Assembly (NCBI RefSeq): GCF_020171365.1
Contig: NZ_JAIUZO010000002.1
Coordinates: 2,016,001-2,080,000 of the forward strand
Direction of reading: 5' to 3'
DNA: 64,000 nt
DNA from: Qipengyuania gaetbuli
GTDB taxonomy: Bacteria; Pseudomonadota; Alphaproteobacteria; Sphingomonadales; Sphingomonadaceae
Part shown: positions 39,774 to 48,507 of the stretch, piece by piece
Numbering within the stretch: position 1 is the first letter of the stretch
Layout of the letters: each line of letters opens with the position of its first letter
Notes under the pieces: model-generated
Seen by the model: only the letters and a program-made list of their open reading frames with translations
Databases searched by the model: none
What the model was told of the DNA's origin: nothing
Program-made: the position numbers and the translations under genes

Positions 39774-42377
39774 ATGAAATTTACAGCACTTGGTCGTACC
39801 GCGGCCGTCCGTTCTGCCCTTTTGATTGGCACCGCTGCTCTGGCATTGCCCGGCGTTGCCCTGGCGCAGGATGATGTCGATGCTGCTGAAGAACCTGATG
39901 AGAACATCATCGTGGTTACGGCAACCAAGCGCGAACAGACGCTGCAGGAAACCCCGATTTCGGTCTCGGTAACCACCGGTGAAACACTTGAAGCCGCGCA
40001 GATCCGAGACGTACTCGACCTGCAGACCGTCACCCCCTCACTCCGCGTCAGCCAGTTGCAGAACGCCTCGGCATCGACTTTCATCATTCGTGGCTTCGGC
40101 AATGGCGACAACAACTTCGGCATTGAGCCTTCTGTCGGTGTATTCATCGACGGCGTGTTCCGTTCGCGTTCGGCCGCGGCCCTGTCTGACCTTCCGAACG
40201 TACAGCGGATCGAAGTTCTCAACGGCCCGCAATCAACGCTGTTCGGCAAGAATGCTTCTGCAGGCGTGATCTCGGTCGTGACCCGCCCGCCGCAATTCGA
40301 ATTCGGAGGGTCGCTCGAAGCCAGCTACGGCAATTACAATGCTCTGGTGCTCAAGGGTGATATCACCGGACCGATCAGCGATACGATCGCGTTCTCGGTA
40401 GACGGTAGCTACAACACTCGCGATGGCTATGCGACCATCGTCAACCTGGGCGAGGAAATTTCGAACCGCAATCGCTGGGCCGCTCGTGGGCAGTTGCTGT
40501 TCGAACCGACCCCTGATCTCAGTGTCCGACTGATCGGCGATTATTCGAAAATCGACGAAGTTTGCTGCCAGGTCTCCACGCTCGTTGCCGGACCGACTGC
40601 GGCTGCAGTTGTTGGCGTAGGCGGTAACCTCACTACCGACTTCTTCGGTTATACGACCTACCTCAACCAGCAGCCGGTGAACAAGGTGGATAACTACGGC
40701 GTGTCGGGTCAGATCGACTGGGAGACCGGCCCGATCTCGGTGACCTCGATCACATCGTATCGCAAGCTCGCCAACTTCCTGGATCAGGACGTCGATTTCA
40801 CCAGCGCGGATATCCTTTACGAAACACGTGATCAGGGCGTCGACACATTCACGCAGGAACTGCGGGTTGCTTCCGACTTCGATGGCCCGATCAACTTCTT
40901 GCTGGGCGGCTATTATTTCGACGAAAGCATCACGCAGGACAGCTTCCTGACGACCGGAACGCAGGCCCGCAGCTTCTTCACCCTGCTGGCGCGGGCGGCG
41001 ACAATGGATCCTACCTTCACTTTCAACGCGATTGAAAGCGGGGTGGGTTTCCCGCAGAACAGCATCTTCTCGGCTGGTCCGCTGACTTCTGAAACCTACT
41101 CGATGGACAACCAGTCCTACTCGATTTTCGGAACGGTCGATTTCGAGCCCGTTGATGGCCTCGTTTTCACCGGCGGTTTCAACTACACCGACGACAAGAA
41201 GGACTTTGCGCTCGCGGGTCAGGCGTTTGATGAGCTGGCAAATTTCAATGCGATCGATGCCTTCATCACCTTGGCGACCAGCGGAACGGTGACAAACGCA
41301 GCGCAGTTCAATGCCTTGCCTGTCGCCAACCGCACGGCCCTGAGTACCTTGGCCTTTACGCAATGTTCAGCCAGCGCTCCGCCGCCGAACTGCAACCCGC
41401 TTCTTCCGCTTGTGGGCCTGGCACCGTTCCAGTTCCAGCCACCGTTCCTGACCATCCCGAACGCGGTTGAAGACGGCAAGACGGCCGATGACAAGTTCAC
41501 CTACCTGCTGCGTGCAGCGTATCAGGTTTCGAACGAGGTCAACGTCTACGCCAGCTATGCGACCGGCTTTAAGGCAAGCTCGGTCAACCTATCGCGTGAT
41601 TCGCGTCCAGCTTTCGGTGACTACATCCCGGGTCCGGCGCGCTCGCGTATCCTCGCGCCGGCTTCGCCCATCACGAACGGTGGCCTTGCCGTCACCAACC
41701 TTGGCACCGGTTCGCGCTTCGCGGGTCCCGAAGAGGCTGAGGTTATGGAACTTGGCGTCAAGGGTCAGTGGGACGGTTTTGGGTTCAACCTCGCTGTGTT
41801 CGACCAGACGATCAAGGGTTTCCAGTCCTTCCTGTTCACCGGTACGGGCTTCCAGCTGAACAATGCCGGTCAGCAGTCGGTGACGGGCTTTGAATTCGAC
41901 ACGACGCTCCGGCCTACCGATGGCCTGGTCTTCACCTTCGCGGTCACGCACCTTGATCCGATCTTCGACAGCTTCACCGAAAGCCCTGTGGGCGATCTTA
42001 CCGGTGAGCGTCCGGGCGGCATCCCAGCTTGGAGCCTTGCAACCTCGGCGACCTACACGCACGAGTGGAGCAGCGGCACTCGCCTGATTTCGCGTATCGA
42101 TTACAGCCATGAATCGAACACGGACATCAACAACGGCCTGCCGACCTACAATGCTTCGCTCGGTAACACGCAGATCTTCCGCCGCGAGGTGAACCTCGTG
42201 AACGGCTCGATCACACTGGCGCTCGACAACGGCATCGAAGTTGGGGCTTGGGCGCGTAATTTGCTGAACGATCAGTACATCATCACGGTGTTCGACGGCG
42301 TAGCGCAGTCGGGTACGGTTTCGGGCTATCCGAGCCAGCCGCGCACTTACGGTGGCGTCGTACGCTTCAAATTCTGA
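39774..42377 (+). CDS. TonB-dependent outer-membrane receptor
   Basis: An 867-residue beta-barrel receptor. A signal peptide ends near ALAQ (residue 31/32), a TonB-box-like IIVVTATK lies at residues 45-52, followed by a plug domain (QETPISVSV to about 170, with RIEVLNGPQSTLFGKNASAGVISVVT) and a 22-strand barrel ending in Phe (GGVVRFKF). It would import an unidentified ligand with TonB energy. Codon use differs from its neighbours (more GGT, GCT and GTT), which fits high expression. No transporter partner is beside it, and it is closed by a strong terminator. Substrates of this sphingomonad type are mostly unknown. Confidence 0.94.
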   Translation: MKFTALGRTAAVRSALLIGTAALALPGVALAQDDVDAAEEPDENIIVVTATKREQTLQETPISVSVTTGETLEAAQIRDVLDLQTVTPSLRVSQLQNASASTFIIRGFGNGDNNFGIEPSVGVFIDGVFRSRSAAALSDLPNVQRIEVLNGPQSTLFGKNASAGVISVVTRPPQFEFGGSLEASYGNYNALVLKGDITGPISDTIAFSVDGSYNTRDGYATIVNLGEEISNRNRWAARGQLLFEPTPDLSVRLIGDYSKIDEVCCQVSTLVAGPTAAAVVGVGGNLTTDFFGYTTYLNQQPVNKVDNYGVSGQIDWETGPISVTSITSYRKLANFLDQDVDFTSADILYETRDQGVDTFTQELRVASDFDGPINFLLGGYYFDESITQDSFLTTGTQARSFFTLLARAATMDPTFTFNAIESGVGFPQNSIFSAGPLTSETYSMDNQSYSIFGTVDFEPVDGLVFTGGFNYTDDKKDFALAGQAFDELANFNAIDAFITLATSGTVTNAAQFNALPVANRTALSTLAFTQCSASAPPPNCNPLLPLVGLAPFQFQPPFLTIPNAVEDGKTADDKFTYLLRAAYQVSNEVNVYASYATGFKASSVNLSRDSRPAFGDYIPGPARSRILAPASPITNGGLAVTNLGTGSRFAGPEEAEVMELGVKGQWDGFGFNLAVFDQTIKGFQSFLFTGTGFQLNNAGQQSVTGFEFDTTLRPTDGLVFTFAVTHLDPIFDSFTESPVGDLTGERPGGIPAWSLATSATYTHEWSSGTRLISRIDYSHESNTDINNGLPTYNASLGNTQIFRREVNLVNGSITLALDNGIEVGAWARNLLNDQYIITVFDGVAQSGTVSGYPSQPRTYGGVVRFKF

Positions 42378-42402
42378 TCGCTTTCCATCATGAACAAAGG
42401 GG

Positions 42403-42428
42403 AAGGGGGCTCTCGCGGCCCCCTTTTT
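42403..42428 (+). terminator. Rho-independent terminator of the TonB receptor gene
   Basis: AAGGGGGC pairs with GGCCCCCTT around a short CTCGC-type loop and is followed by TTTC. The stem is about 8 bp with G:C core and the T tract is in the right place, 25 bases after the receptor stop. This is the clearest intrinsic terminator in the window. Confidence 0.85.
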
Positions 42429-42474
42429 CTTTGCTTCAATGTGGCTATCGTGATTGGCGGAAAGGATCGGCGCG

Positions 42475-42981
42475 ATGCTGCACTGGGCGCTACTGCCGCT
42501 TCGACGGATCACGGATTACCGGGGCCGCTCGCGCAGGCGCGAATTCTGGTTGTTTACGCTCGCAATGGTCCTTGCATGGGCTGCGCTTTACACGCTTGCC
42601 GAGGTCCTGTTTCCCCTTGCCGAGGGGCAGGTGCCCGACCCATCGAATGCTGCCGGACCGCAAGACCCCGTGACACTCAGTCCGGACGGGCACCGGTTCT
42701 TCAACATGCTGTCCCGGCCCCTGCTGCTGTTCTTCGCAGCCGTCCACCTGCCGCTATCGATCCGGCGTTTGCACGATACCGGGCGGACCTGGTGGGCCTA
42801 TCTGGTCGTGTTTCTGCCATACGTTGGCGTGCTGATCCTCTTGTGGCTCTTCATCAAGGATAGCGAGCCTTATGGAAACAAGTGGGGGCCCGATCCCAAG
42901 GGACGGGACCAGTTGCCTCGCTTTGCGGACGACCAGTTGGACACCATGCCGCTTCCGGCGGCACGCATTCGCGAAGGTTAG
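42475..42981 (+). CDS. DUF805 membrane protein
   Basis: A 168-residue membrane protein of the DUF805 family with about four helices. It starts with the family-typical LLPLRRITDYRGRSRRREFWLF (an amphipathic, basic entry into helix 1) and has the conserved LPLSIRRLHDTGRTWWAYL. The ATG at 42475 has AAAGGA about 9 bases upstream; a TTG seven codons earlier is less likely. Function is unknown. Its TAG overlaps the convergent ABC permease stop by three bases. Confidence 0.88.
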   Translation: MLHWALLPLRRITDYRGRSRRREFWLFTLAMVLAWAALYTLAEVLFPLAEGQVPDPSNAAGPQDPVTLSPDGHRFFNMLSRPLLLFFAAVHLPLSIRRLHDTGRTWWAYLVVFLPYVGVLILLWLFIKDSEPYGNKWGPDPKGRDQLPRFADDQLDTMPLPAARIREG

Positions 42982-45485
42982 AGCGCGCGCAGGGCCTGGG
43001 CGGGCTTGGCTCGCAACAGCGGTAGCGAGCCCCCCAAGGCAAAGCCCAGCACAACAGCGAGGCCAAGGCCGAGCACTCCGAATACTTCGCCCCAATCAGG
43101 CAGCCAGTCGAATTCGAACAGCTGCGTGACTACCAGCCAGGCGGTGAGTGTCCCGAGGCCGAGCGCAACGATCGCCAGCGCACCTGCAAGAAAAGCGTAT
43201 TCGGCCAGCTGCATCGTCAGGATCTGCCGCCGGTCGGCCCCCAGCACGCGTAGTACGACCGTATCGTAAGTGCGCGCGGCACGGGCGGCGGCAATTGCAC
43301 CGAGAAGCACTGCGAGCCCCGCCAGCACGGCCACGCTGGCAGCGGCAAGGGTCGCAAGGCCGACTTGTTCGAGGATCGTGCGCGCCTGTTGCAATACGCC
43401 GCCGACCTCGATCACCGAACTCGAAGGAAAGGTGCGCACGAGTGACTGGAGCAGCGGGCCGGTCGCCTTACTCTTGGTCAGTTCCACCGTTGCGGCAAGA
43501 TTGTGCGGCGTGTCGCGCAGCGCATTGGGACTGAGCACGAAAACATAGTTGAAGCCCATGCTTTCCCAGTCGATCCGGCGCGTGCTGGCGATGCGGGTCT
43601 GGATCTCGGCTCCGAGGACGCCGAAGGTGATCCGGTCGCCGATCTTCAGCCCGGCAGCTTCGGCGAATTCCTCGTCGATGGATACCAGCGGCTCGCCGTC
43701 GTACATCTGGCCCCACCATTCGCCGTCCGTCACCGAATTGCCGTCCGGCACCGTGTCCGAATAGGTCAGGCCGCGTTCTCCGCGCAGCGCCCAGGCACCG
43801 TCGGGAATTTCCTCAAGTGTGGCCGTGCGGGTCATCTTGTCCTTCGCCCCGAAGGCGAGGACGGCTCCGCGCAGGGCAGGAACGGTGCGGATCTTCGCAT
43901 CCGGGTCCGTCTCGTGGACCAGAGCGTGGAACAGCGCCTCGCTCTCGCGCGGGATGTCGAGCACGAAATAGTCGGGCGCCTGCGCCGGAACGCGCTTCTC
44001 GATATTGCCATCGATCGCGCTCTGTACCGCCGCCAAGAGGACAAAGGCTGCCAGTCCGAAGCCGAGGGCGGTGACCAGCGCGCCGGTGCTTGAGCCCGGG
44101 CGATGGATATTGGCCAGCGCCGCGCGTGCCACGGGGCTCGCCGGGCGGGGCAGGGCGGCGGCGACGGCCCGGATCGTCCAGCCGAGTGCGGCAAGCAGGC
44201 CGAGGACAACGGCAGCACCGGCAAGGAAGCCGCCCGATAACATCGGCTGCTGCGCCGTGATGAGCGCAAGGCCGACGATTGCCGCAAGTCCTGCCAGCAC
44301 GACCAGCAGTGCGGACTTGTCACGGGCCAAGGGAGCCACGCGGGCGCGCATGAGCTCCATGGCGGGAAAATGCCGCGCCCGCATCAGCGGCGGCGCTGCA
44401 AATACCAAGGCCACCAGCAGGCCGTAGCTGGCCGCGAGAAGCAGCGCGCCAGCATCGAATACAAACCCCGTGTCGACTGGAAGCAGACCTTCCAGCGCGG
44501 TCGCCAGCAGCGGCACGGCAGCAACCCCGACCGCGAGGCCCGCAAGGCTTCCCACCGCGGCGGCGGCCAGAATCTGCAAGGCATAGATGCGCGCGATGTC
44601 GCTGCTGGTCGCGCCGAGGATCTTGAGCGTGGCGACCGATTGGCGGCGCGCATCGAGATAGGATGAAACGCCCCCGCCGATGCCGATCCCGGCGATCACC
44701 AGCGCGGCCAGCCCGACGAGCGTGAGGAATTCGCTCATGCGGCTGACGAACCGGTCGGTTCCTGGCGCTGCGCGATCGGCCGTGTCGATGTCGAAACCGG
44801 CCTCTGGGAAACGCGCCTTCAGTGCTTCCTCGGTGGCCTCGAGGTCGCGCTGGCCGCCGAAGGCGACGCGCGTCTTGCTCTGGTACATGGAGCCGGGCGC
44901 AAGCAGACCTGCGCGCTCCGGCAGGTCTTCGGCAACGATGATTGTCGGGCCGAGCTGGAAGCCTTCGCCAAGGCGGTCGGGCTCGTCCTCGATGATGCCC
45001 GCGACCTGCAAGGTCTCGGTACCGATCAGGATGGTATCGCCTGCCGCGACGCCGAGCCGGTCGGCGGCGCCGGGGGCAAGGTAGGCTTCGTTCCCCTCGG
45101 GCGCGCCTACAGTCCTGCCCCCGTCCAGCACCAGCGAGCCGTAGAGCGGATAGCGCGCATCGACCGCCTTCAGCTCGATTGGCGCGGCAATGTCGTCCTT
45201 GCGGGCCATGGCCTGCAGGCGGGTGCCGGCGGATACCGTGCCCAGTTCCTCCAGCGCGGCGCGTTCCTCGTCATTGAGCGAGCGTTGCCACAACTCGATC
45301 TGCAGGTCGCCGCCAAGGAATTGCTGGCCGTTTGCAGCCAGTTCGCGTTCGATCGCGGCGGTCAGCGTGCCGATGGCGGCAAGCGCCGCCGTGCCGAGGA
45401 AGATGCACACCAGCAGCAGGCGCAGGCCCTTGAAGCGCGCGTTGAGGTCACGCCGGGCAATCCGCCATGCCGTGCCCCAGCTCAT
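42978..45485 (-). CDS. ABC transporter permease (YbbP/FtsX family)
   Basis: An 835-residue permease of the COG3127 type with about 10 helices: an N-terminal helix, two large periplasmic domains and two FtsX domains (ALVIAGIGIGGGVSSYLDARRQSVATLKILGATSSDIARIYALQ and AAARAARTYDTVVLRVLGADRRQI). It corresponds to E. coli YbbP, partner of YbbA. Its start overlaps the ATPase stop (ATGA). Proposed roles are lipid or lipoprotein handling in the envelope; transport is not shown by the sequence. Confidence 0.92.
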   Translation of the reverse strand: MSWGTAWRIARRDLNARFKGLRLLLVCIFLGTAALAAIGTLTAAIERELAANGQQFLGGDLQIELWQRSLNDEERAALEELGTVSAGTRLQAMARKDDIAAPIELKAVDARYPLYGSLVLDGGRTVGAPEGNEAYLAPGAADRLGVAAGDTILIGTETLQVAGIIEDEPDRLGEGFQLGPTIIVAEDLPERAGLLAPGSMYQSKTRVAFGGQRDLEATEEALKARFPEAGFDIDTADRAAPGTDRFVSRMSEFLTLVGLAALVIAGIGIGGGVSSYLDARRQSVATLKILGATSSDIARIYALQILAAAAVGSLAGLAVGVAAVPLLATALEGLLPVDTGFVFDAGALLLAASYGLLVALVFAAPPLMRARHFPAMELMRARVAPLARDKSALLVVLAGLAAIVGLALITAQQPMLSGGFLAGAAVVLGLLAALGWTIRAVAAALPRPASPVARAALANIHRPGSSTGALVTALGFGLAAFVLLAAVQSAIDGNIEKRVPAQAPDYFVLDIPRESEALFHALVHETDPDAKIRTVPALRGAVLAFGAKDKMTRTATLEEIPDGAWALRGERGLTYSDTVPDGNSVTDGEWWGQMYDGEPLVSIDEEFAEAAGLKIGDRITFGVLGAEIQTRIASTRRIDWESMGFNYVFVLSPNALRDTPHNLAATVELTKSKATGPLLQSLVRTFPSSSVIEVGGVLQQARTILEQVGLATLAAASVAVLAGLAVLLGAIAAARAARTYDTVVLRVLGADRRQILTMQLAEYAFLAGALAIVALGLGTLTAWLVVTQLFEFDWLPDWGEVFGVLGLGLAVVLGFALGGSLPLLRAKPAQALRAL

Positions 45486-46186
45486 GCGCGCGCGGTCTTC
45501 CCGGCGGTGTCGCTGGCGATGCGCCCGTCACCGAGCGTCAGGACGCGGTCGCAGTGGTCGGCCAGTTCCGGATCGTGCGTGATGACGAGCAGTGTCGCGC
45601 CCGTTTCGGCGCGCCGGGCGAACAGCAGCTCCACGATCTCGTGGCCGGTTGCGGCATCGAGGTTGCCGGTCGGTTCGTCGGCGAAAATCAGGTCGGGGCG
45701 CGGCGCGATGGCGCGGGCGATGGCCACGCGCTGCTGTTCGCCGCCCGAAAGCTGCTGCGGGTAATGGTCGAGCCGGTGGCCGAGGCCCACTGCCTCCAAT
45801 TCCGCACGGGCGCGGGCCTGCACATCGGTGTCTCCGGCAAGCTCCATCGGCGTCGCCACGTTTTCGAGGGCGGTCATGGTGGGCAGCAGGTGGAAGGCCT
45901 GGAGCACGATGCCGATGCGGCCGCGCCGGGCGCGGGCCAGCGCGTCCTCGTCCAGGGCGGCGAAATCCTGCCCCGCAACGCTCAGCGTTCCGCTGGTCGC
46001 GCGTTCCAGGCCGGAGAGTACCGCCATGAGCGAACTCTTGCCCGAACCGGACGGGCCGAGCAGGGCCACCGTCTCGCCGCGGGCGATGGTGAGGTCGAGC
46101 CCCTTGAGGATTTCCACCGGCGCTTCGGCAGAGCCGAGAGTGAGGCGCAGGTCACGGGCGCAAATCGCGTCTTGAGAAGTCGTCAC
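45482..46186 (-). CDS. ABC transporter ATP-binding protein (YbbA-like)
   Basis: A 234-residue ABC ATPase of the LolD/YbbA branch. Walker A GPSGSGKSS, the signature LSGGEQQRVAIARA, Walker B LIFADEPTGNLD and the switch His in VITHDPEL are all present. The GTG at 46186 (VTTSQDAICARDLRL) is preferred because it matches the YbbA N-terminal length; a GTG at 46219 would add 11 residues. It is coupled to the YbbP-like permease downstream and divergent from a TesA-like lipoprotein, reproducing the E. coli tesA/ybbA/ybbP arrangement. Confidence 0.9.
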   Translation of the reverse strand: MTTSQDAICARDLRLTLGSAEAPVEILKGLDLTIARGETVALLGPSGSGKSSLMAVLSGLERATSGTLSVAGQDFAALDEDALARARRGRIGIVLQAFHLLPTMTALENVATPMELAGDTDVQARARAELEAVGLGHRLDHYPQQLSGGEQQRVAIARAIAPRPDLIFADEPTGNLDAATGHEIVELLFARRAETGATLLVITHDPELADHCDRVLTLGDGRIASDTAGKTARA

Positions 46187-46233
46187 GCGGCTGCGATGGC
46201 AGAAGGCACCACAAGTCACAAGGAAGTCCGCCG

Positions 46234-46935
46234 ATGGTCCTGCGTAGTTCGTCGATGCTCGCCGTCGCTCTTGCCCTCGCTGCCTGCGGGAGCGATGCCG
46301 ATACGGCCGAGCGCGCGCCCGAAGCCGCAGCGAGCGCGGAAGCTGCAGCCCCTATCGAGGTCGCCGGGCCTGAACGGCACATCTTCGCGTTCGGCGACAG
46401 TCTTTTCGCAGGCTACGGCATCGGCCTCGAAAACAGCTATCCGGCCGATCTCGAGAGGGCTTTGCGCGAGCGGGGCATCAATGCCCGCGTGACCAATGCG
46501 GCCGTATCGGGAGAGACCAGCGCTGCGGGTGCCAAACGCCTCGCCTTCGCGCTCGACAACCAGCCGGTGAAACCCGACCTCGTCCTGCTGGAACTGGGCG
46601 GCAACGATATGCTGCGCGGCCTTTCGCCTGCCGAAACGCGCGCCAATTTCGAAAGCATGCTGGCCGAACTGAAGCAGCGGAACATTCCGGTCGTGCTGAT
46701 GGGCATGCGTTCGCCGCCGAACTACGGCCCGGAATACCAGCAGGCGTTCGATGCGCTCTATCCCGAACTCGCCAGGCAGTATGGCGCGACGCTGATCCCC
46801 TTCTGGCTGGAAACGATCTACCAGGACCCCTCGCTGTTCCAGGACGATCGGATCCACCCGACGAACGAAGGGATCGACAAGCTGGTTGCGGCGACGGTCG
46901 AGCAGGTCGAGGCGGCCATTCCGCCCGCGGGCTAG
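46234..46935 (+). CDS. TesA-like SGNH esterase lipoprotein
   Basis: A 233-residue SGNH hydrolase with a lipobox (LAACG, Cys18). Block I is FAFGDSLFAGYGI (nucleophile Ser56), block III ELGGNDMLRG, and the Asp205/His208 pair lies in DDRIHPTNEG. It is the arylesterase/acyl-CoA thioesterase I/lysophospholipase L1 type and would act in the periplasm or at a membrane face. It diverges from the YbbA-like ATPase gene (47 bases apart), and its stop overlaps recF by three bases. Confidence 0.9.
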   Translation: MVLRSSSMLAVALALAACGSDADTAERAPEAAASAEAAAPIEVAGPERHIFAFGDSLFAGYGIGLENSYPADLERALRERGINARVTNAAVSGETSAAGAKRLAFALDNQPVKPDLVLLELGGNDMLRGLSPAETRANFESMLAELKQRNIPVVLMGMRSPPNYGPEYQQAFDALYPELARQYGATLIPFWLETIYQDPSLFQDDRIHPTNEGIDKLVAATVEQVEAAIPPAG

Positions 46936-48008
46936 GCGCGGCGAATTACGCCGGCGTCGACACGCCAGATAGCGGCTTCATCCGCGATGGTGTCGAAGGG
47001 GGCAAGTTCGGTACCCGTCATCCAGACCTGCGCGCCGCTGGCGGACAATTGGTCGAACAGCGCGGCGCGGCGCACCGGGTCGAGATGCGCGGCAACCTCG
47101 TCCAGCAGCAGCACACCTGCGCGCCCCTGCGCTGCAATGGCGGCATGGGCGAGGGTGATGGCGACCAGCATGGCCTTCTGCTCGCCGGTCGAGCTTTGCG
47201 CTGCGGGCACGCGCTTGGCTGCATGGACGACTTCCAGTTCGTCACGGTGCGGGCCCGACAGGGTGCGCTGCGCCGCACGGTCGCGGGCGCGGTTCTCGAA
47301 CAGGGCTTGCGACAGGCTTTCGCTGCTGTCGGCACCGCCCGGCGCATAGGTCAGGGCAGGGCGCGCAAAGGGTTCGGCGGGCATATGCGCGATGCGGGCC
47401 ATGAGTGTATCGACCAGCAGGCGGCGCCCCTGGACAAGCCGCCCGCCGTGCTCGACCATCTGCGCCTCGATCGCATCGAGCCACGCGCCATCGGGCGTGC
47501 GATCGTCCGACAGCAGACGGTTCCGCTCGCGCAAAGCCGCCTCGTAGCGTGCCGCGTGGCTCGCATGGGCGGGATCGAGCGCGAGGGCCATGCGGTCCAT
47601 GAAGCGCCGGCGATCCGCAGCAGGGCCGGTGAACAGGCCGTCCATCGCCGGTGTCAGCCAGGTAAGCGCCAGCCATTCGCCGAGCGCGGTCGCCGTGCTC
47701 TCGGAGCCGTTGATACGCACCTTGCGCCTGCCGGGCGCATCGTTTTCGGTATAGGTGCCGAGCCGGACTGCCTCGCCGTCCTGCATCAGGTCCGCCCCGA
47801 CGCCGAAGCCGGTCATGGCGGAATGCTCCACCATCTCCGCCAGCGCGGCGCGGCGCAGGCCGCGACCCGGGGCGAGGAGCGACAGGGCTTCGAGCACGTT
47901 CGTCTTGCCCGCGCCGTTTTCCCCCATGAGCAGGTTGAAACGCGCGGTATCGCGCAGATCAGAGGCCGTGTGATTGCGGAAATGGGTGAGGGAAATGCGC
48001 TCGAGCAT
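46932..48008 (-). CDS. recF: DNA replication/repair protein RecF
   Basis: A 358-residue SMC-like ATPase of the RecFOR recombination pathway that loads RecA at gaps. Walker A GENGAGKTNVLEAL is near residue 30, the signature STGEQKAMLVAITLAHA and Walker B GVLLLDEVAAHLD are near residues 280-320. The ATG at 48008 starts MLERISLTHFRNH, the family start; the frame stays open 26 codons further but that part has no similarity. It stands alone here, not in a dnaA-dnaN cluster. It diverges from the sigma-54-type operon across about 227 bases. Confidence 0.96.
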   Translation of the reverse strand: MLERISLTHFRNHTASDLRDTARFNLLMGENGAGKTNVLEALSLLAPGRGLRRAALAEMVEHSAMTGFGVGADLMQDGEAVRLGTYTENDAPGRRKVRINGSESTATALGEWLALTWLTPAMDGLFTGPAADRRRFMDRMALALDPAHASHAARYEAALRERNRLLSDDRTPDGAWLDAIEAQMVEHGGRLVQGRRLLVDTLMARIAHMPAEPFARPALTYAPGGADSSESLSQALFENRARDRAAQRTLSGPHRDELEVVHAAKRVPAAQSSTGEQKAMLVAITLAHAAIAAQGRAGVLLLDEVAAHLDPVRRAALFDQLSASGAQVWMTGTELAPFDTIADEAAIWRVDAGVIRRA

Positions 48009-48062
48009 GGGCTGTTCGAGGGTTAGCGTGCGCGCTCCTTCACCGCCAGAAAAATGCCATTT

Positions 48063-48087
48063 CCAACAGTTGGTGAAATTTCCCAAC
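48063..48087. promoter_or_regulatory. Candidate upstream activator site for the sigma-54 promoter
   Basis: CCAAC-A-GTTGG is immediately followed by TGAAATTTC-CCAAC, so GTTGG sits in two inverted repeats. The centre of the GTTGG-n9-CCAAC element is about 109 bases upstream of the predicted start site, where enhancer-binding proteins such as PspF usually bind. The activator gene is not in the window. Confidence 0.4.
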
Positions 48088-48131
48088 CTTTCGGATTGAT
48101 GAACAGCCAGTCAGCTCGCTGTTAAGACGAG

Positions 48132-48151
48132 AATGGCGGATTTCTGCCATT
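48132..48151. repeat. Inverted repeat AATGGC-n8-GCCATT
   Basis: A perfect 6-bp inverted repeat with an 8-base spacer, 9 bases upstream of the sigma-54 -24 element. It could be an operator or an IHF-assisted bend site; as a terminator for anything upstream it has no plus-strand gene to serve. Confidence 0.35.
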
Positions 48152-48160
48152 TTTCGAGTT

Positions 48161-48176
48161 TGGCACGCCCGTTGCA
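48161..48176 (+). promoter_or_regulatory. Sigma-54 (RpoN) promoter, -24/-12 elements
   Basis: TGGCAC-GCCCG-TTGCA matches the sigma-54 consensus TGGCAC-n5-TTGCW exactly, with the invariant GG (48162-48163) and GC (48174-48175) separated by the required 10 bases. The start of transcription is expected near 48187, about 49 bases before the first microprotein gene. The location directly in front of a pspC-containing operon is consistent with the sigma-54 dependence of psp operons in enterobacteria. Confidence 0.8.
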
Positions 48177-48191
48177 ATGCTTGTCATGTCC

Positions 48192-48206
48192 CCCGGATGG
48201 TCCGGG
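48192..48206 (+). promoter_or_regulatory. Hairpin at the predicted mRNA 5' end
   Basis: CCCGGA-TGG-TCCGGG is a perfect 6-bp stem with a 3-base loop, about 5 bases after the predicted sigma-54 start site. A 5'-terminal stem often protects mRNA from decay. It is 15 bases or more away from the ribosome site AAAGGGA at 48221-48227. Confidence 0.4.
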
Positions 48207-48235
48207 AAACGACAGGAATAAAAGGGAATTACACA

Positions 48236-48355
48236 ATGTCCGTCTTCGATTTCGACAGCAGCAAGGCCTTCGCAGCAGTCTTCGCCCTCGGCCTTTCGGC
48301 TCTGAGCATGGCCTTCGCCATCATCCCGGCAACGCCCGCTGGCCTCGTCGCCTGA
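48236..48355 (+). CDS. 39-residue hydrophobic microprotein A
   Basis: A small gene of 39 codons with AAAGGGA about 8 bases before the ATG. The product has a short acidic N terminus (SVFDFDSSK), one long hydrophobic helix (about residues 11-31) and a C terminus PATPAGLVA. It aligns without gaps to the next gene's product with 15 of 39 identical residues, including FAA at 12-14, SA at 21-22 and ATP at 32-34. It could be a membrane microprotein, or the start of the helix plus an AxA-like end could be read as a signal sequence. I recognise no named family. Confidence 0.75.
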   Translation: MSVFDFDSSKAFAAVFALGLSALSMAFAIIPATPAGLVA

Positions 48356-48387
48356 TCAACCCACTTTCAATGCAAGGATCGATAGAA

Positions 48388-48507
48388 ATGTTCGACAGTG
48401 AAAACTTTGGTGGCCGACTTTTCGCCGCTGCCGCATCGCTGATGATTTCGGCGGCATTCTTCGCCACCGCCATCGTCAATGCAACGCCGACCGGAGCCCT
48501 GGCATGA
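48388..48507 (+). CDS. 39-residue hydrophobic microprotein B
   Basis: The second 39-codon gene, 32 bases after microprotein A. It has the same layout (acidic N terminus FDSENFGGR, hydrophobic helix 11-30, C terminus NATPTGALA) and the same length. Its TGA overlaps the ATG of pspC (ATGA), which makes it part of the same transcript and supports translation. An open frame extends upstream of the ATG but covers gene A in another frame and is rejected. The tandem pair looks like an ancient duplication. Confidence 0.78.
   Translation: MFDSENFGGRLFAAAASLMISAAFFATAIVNATPTGALA

Noticed and set aside
46932-48008. Chromosomal origin region because recF is present
   Set aside because: There is no dnaA, dnaN or gyrB and no DnaA-box cluster; recF is isolated in this order.
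48388-48507. An upstream-extended 124-codon reading of microprotein B starting at 48133
   Set aside because: The extension crosses the sigma-54 promoter and gene A in another frame; the ATG at 48388 gives a product matching gene A in length and pattern.
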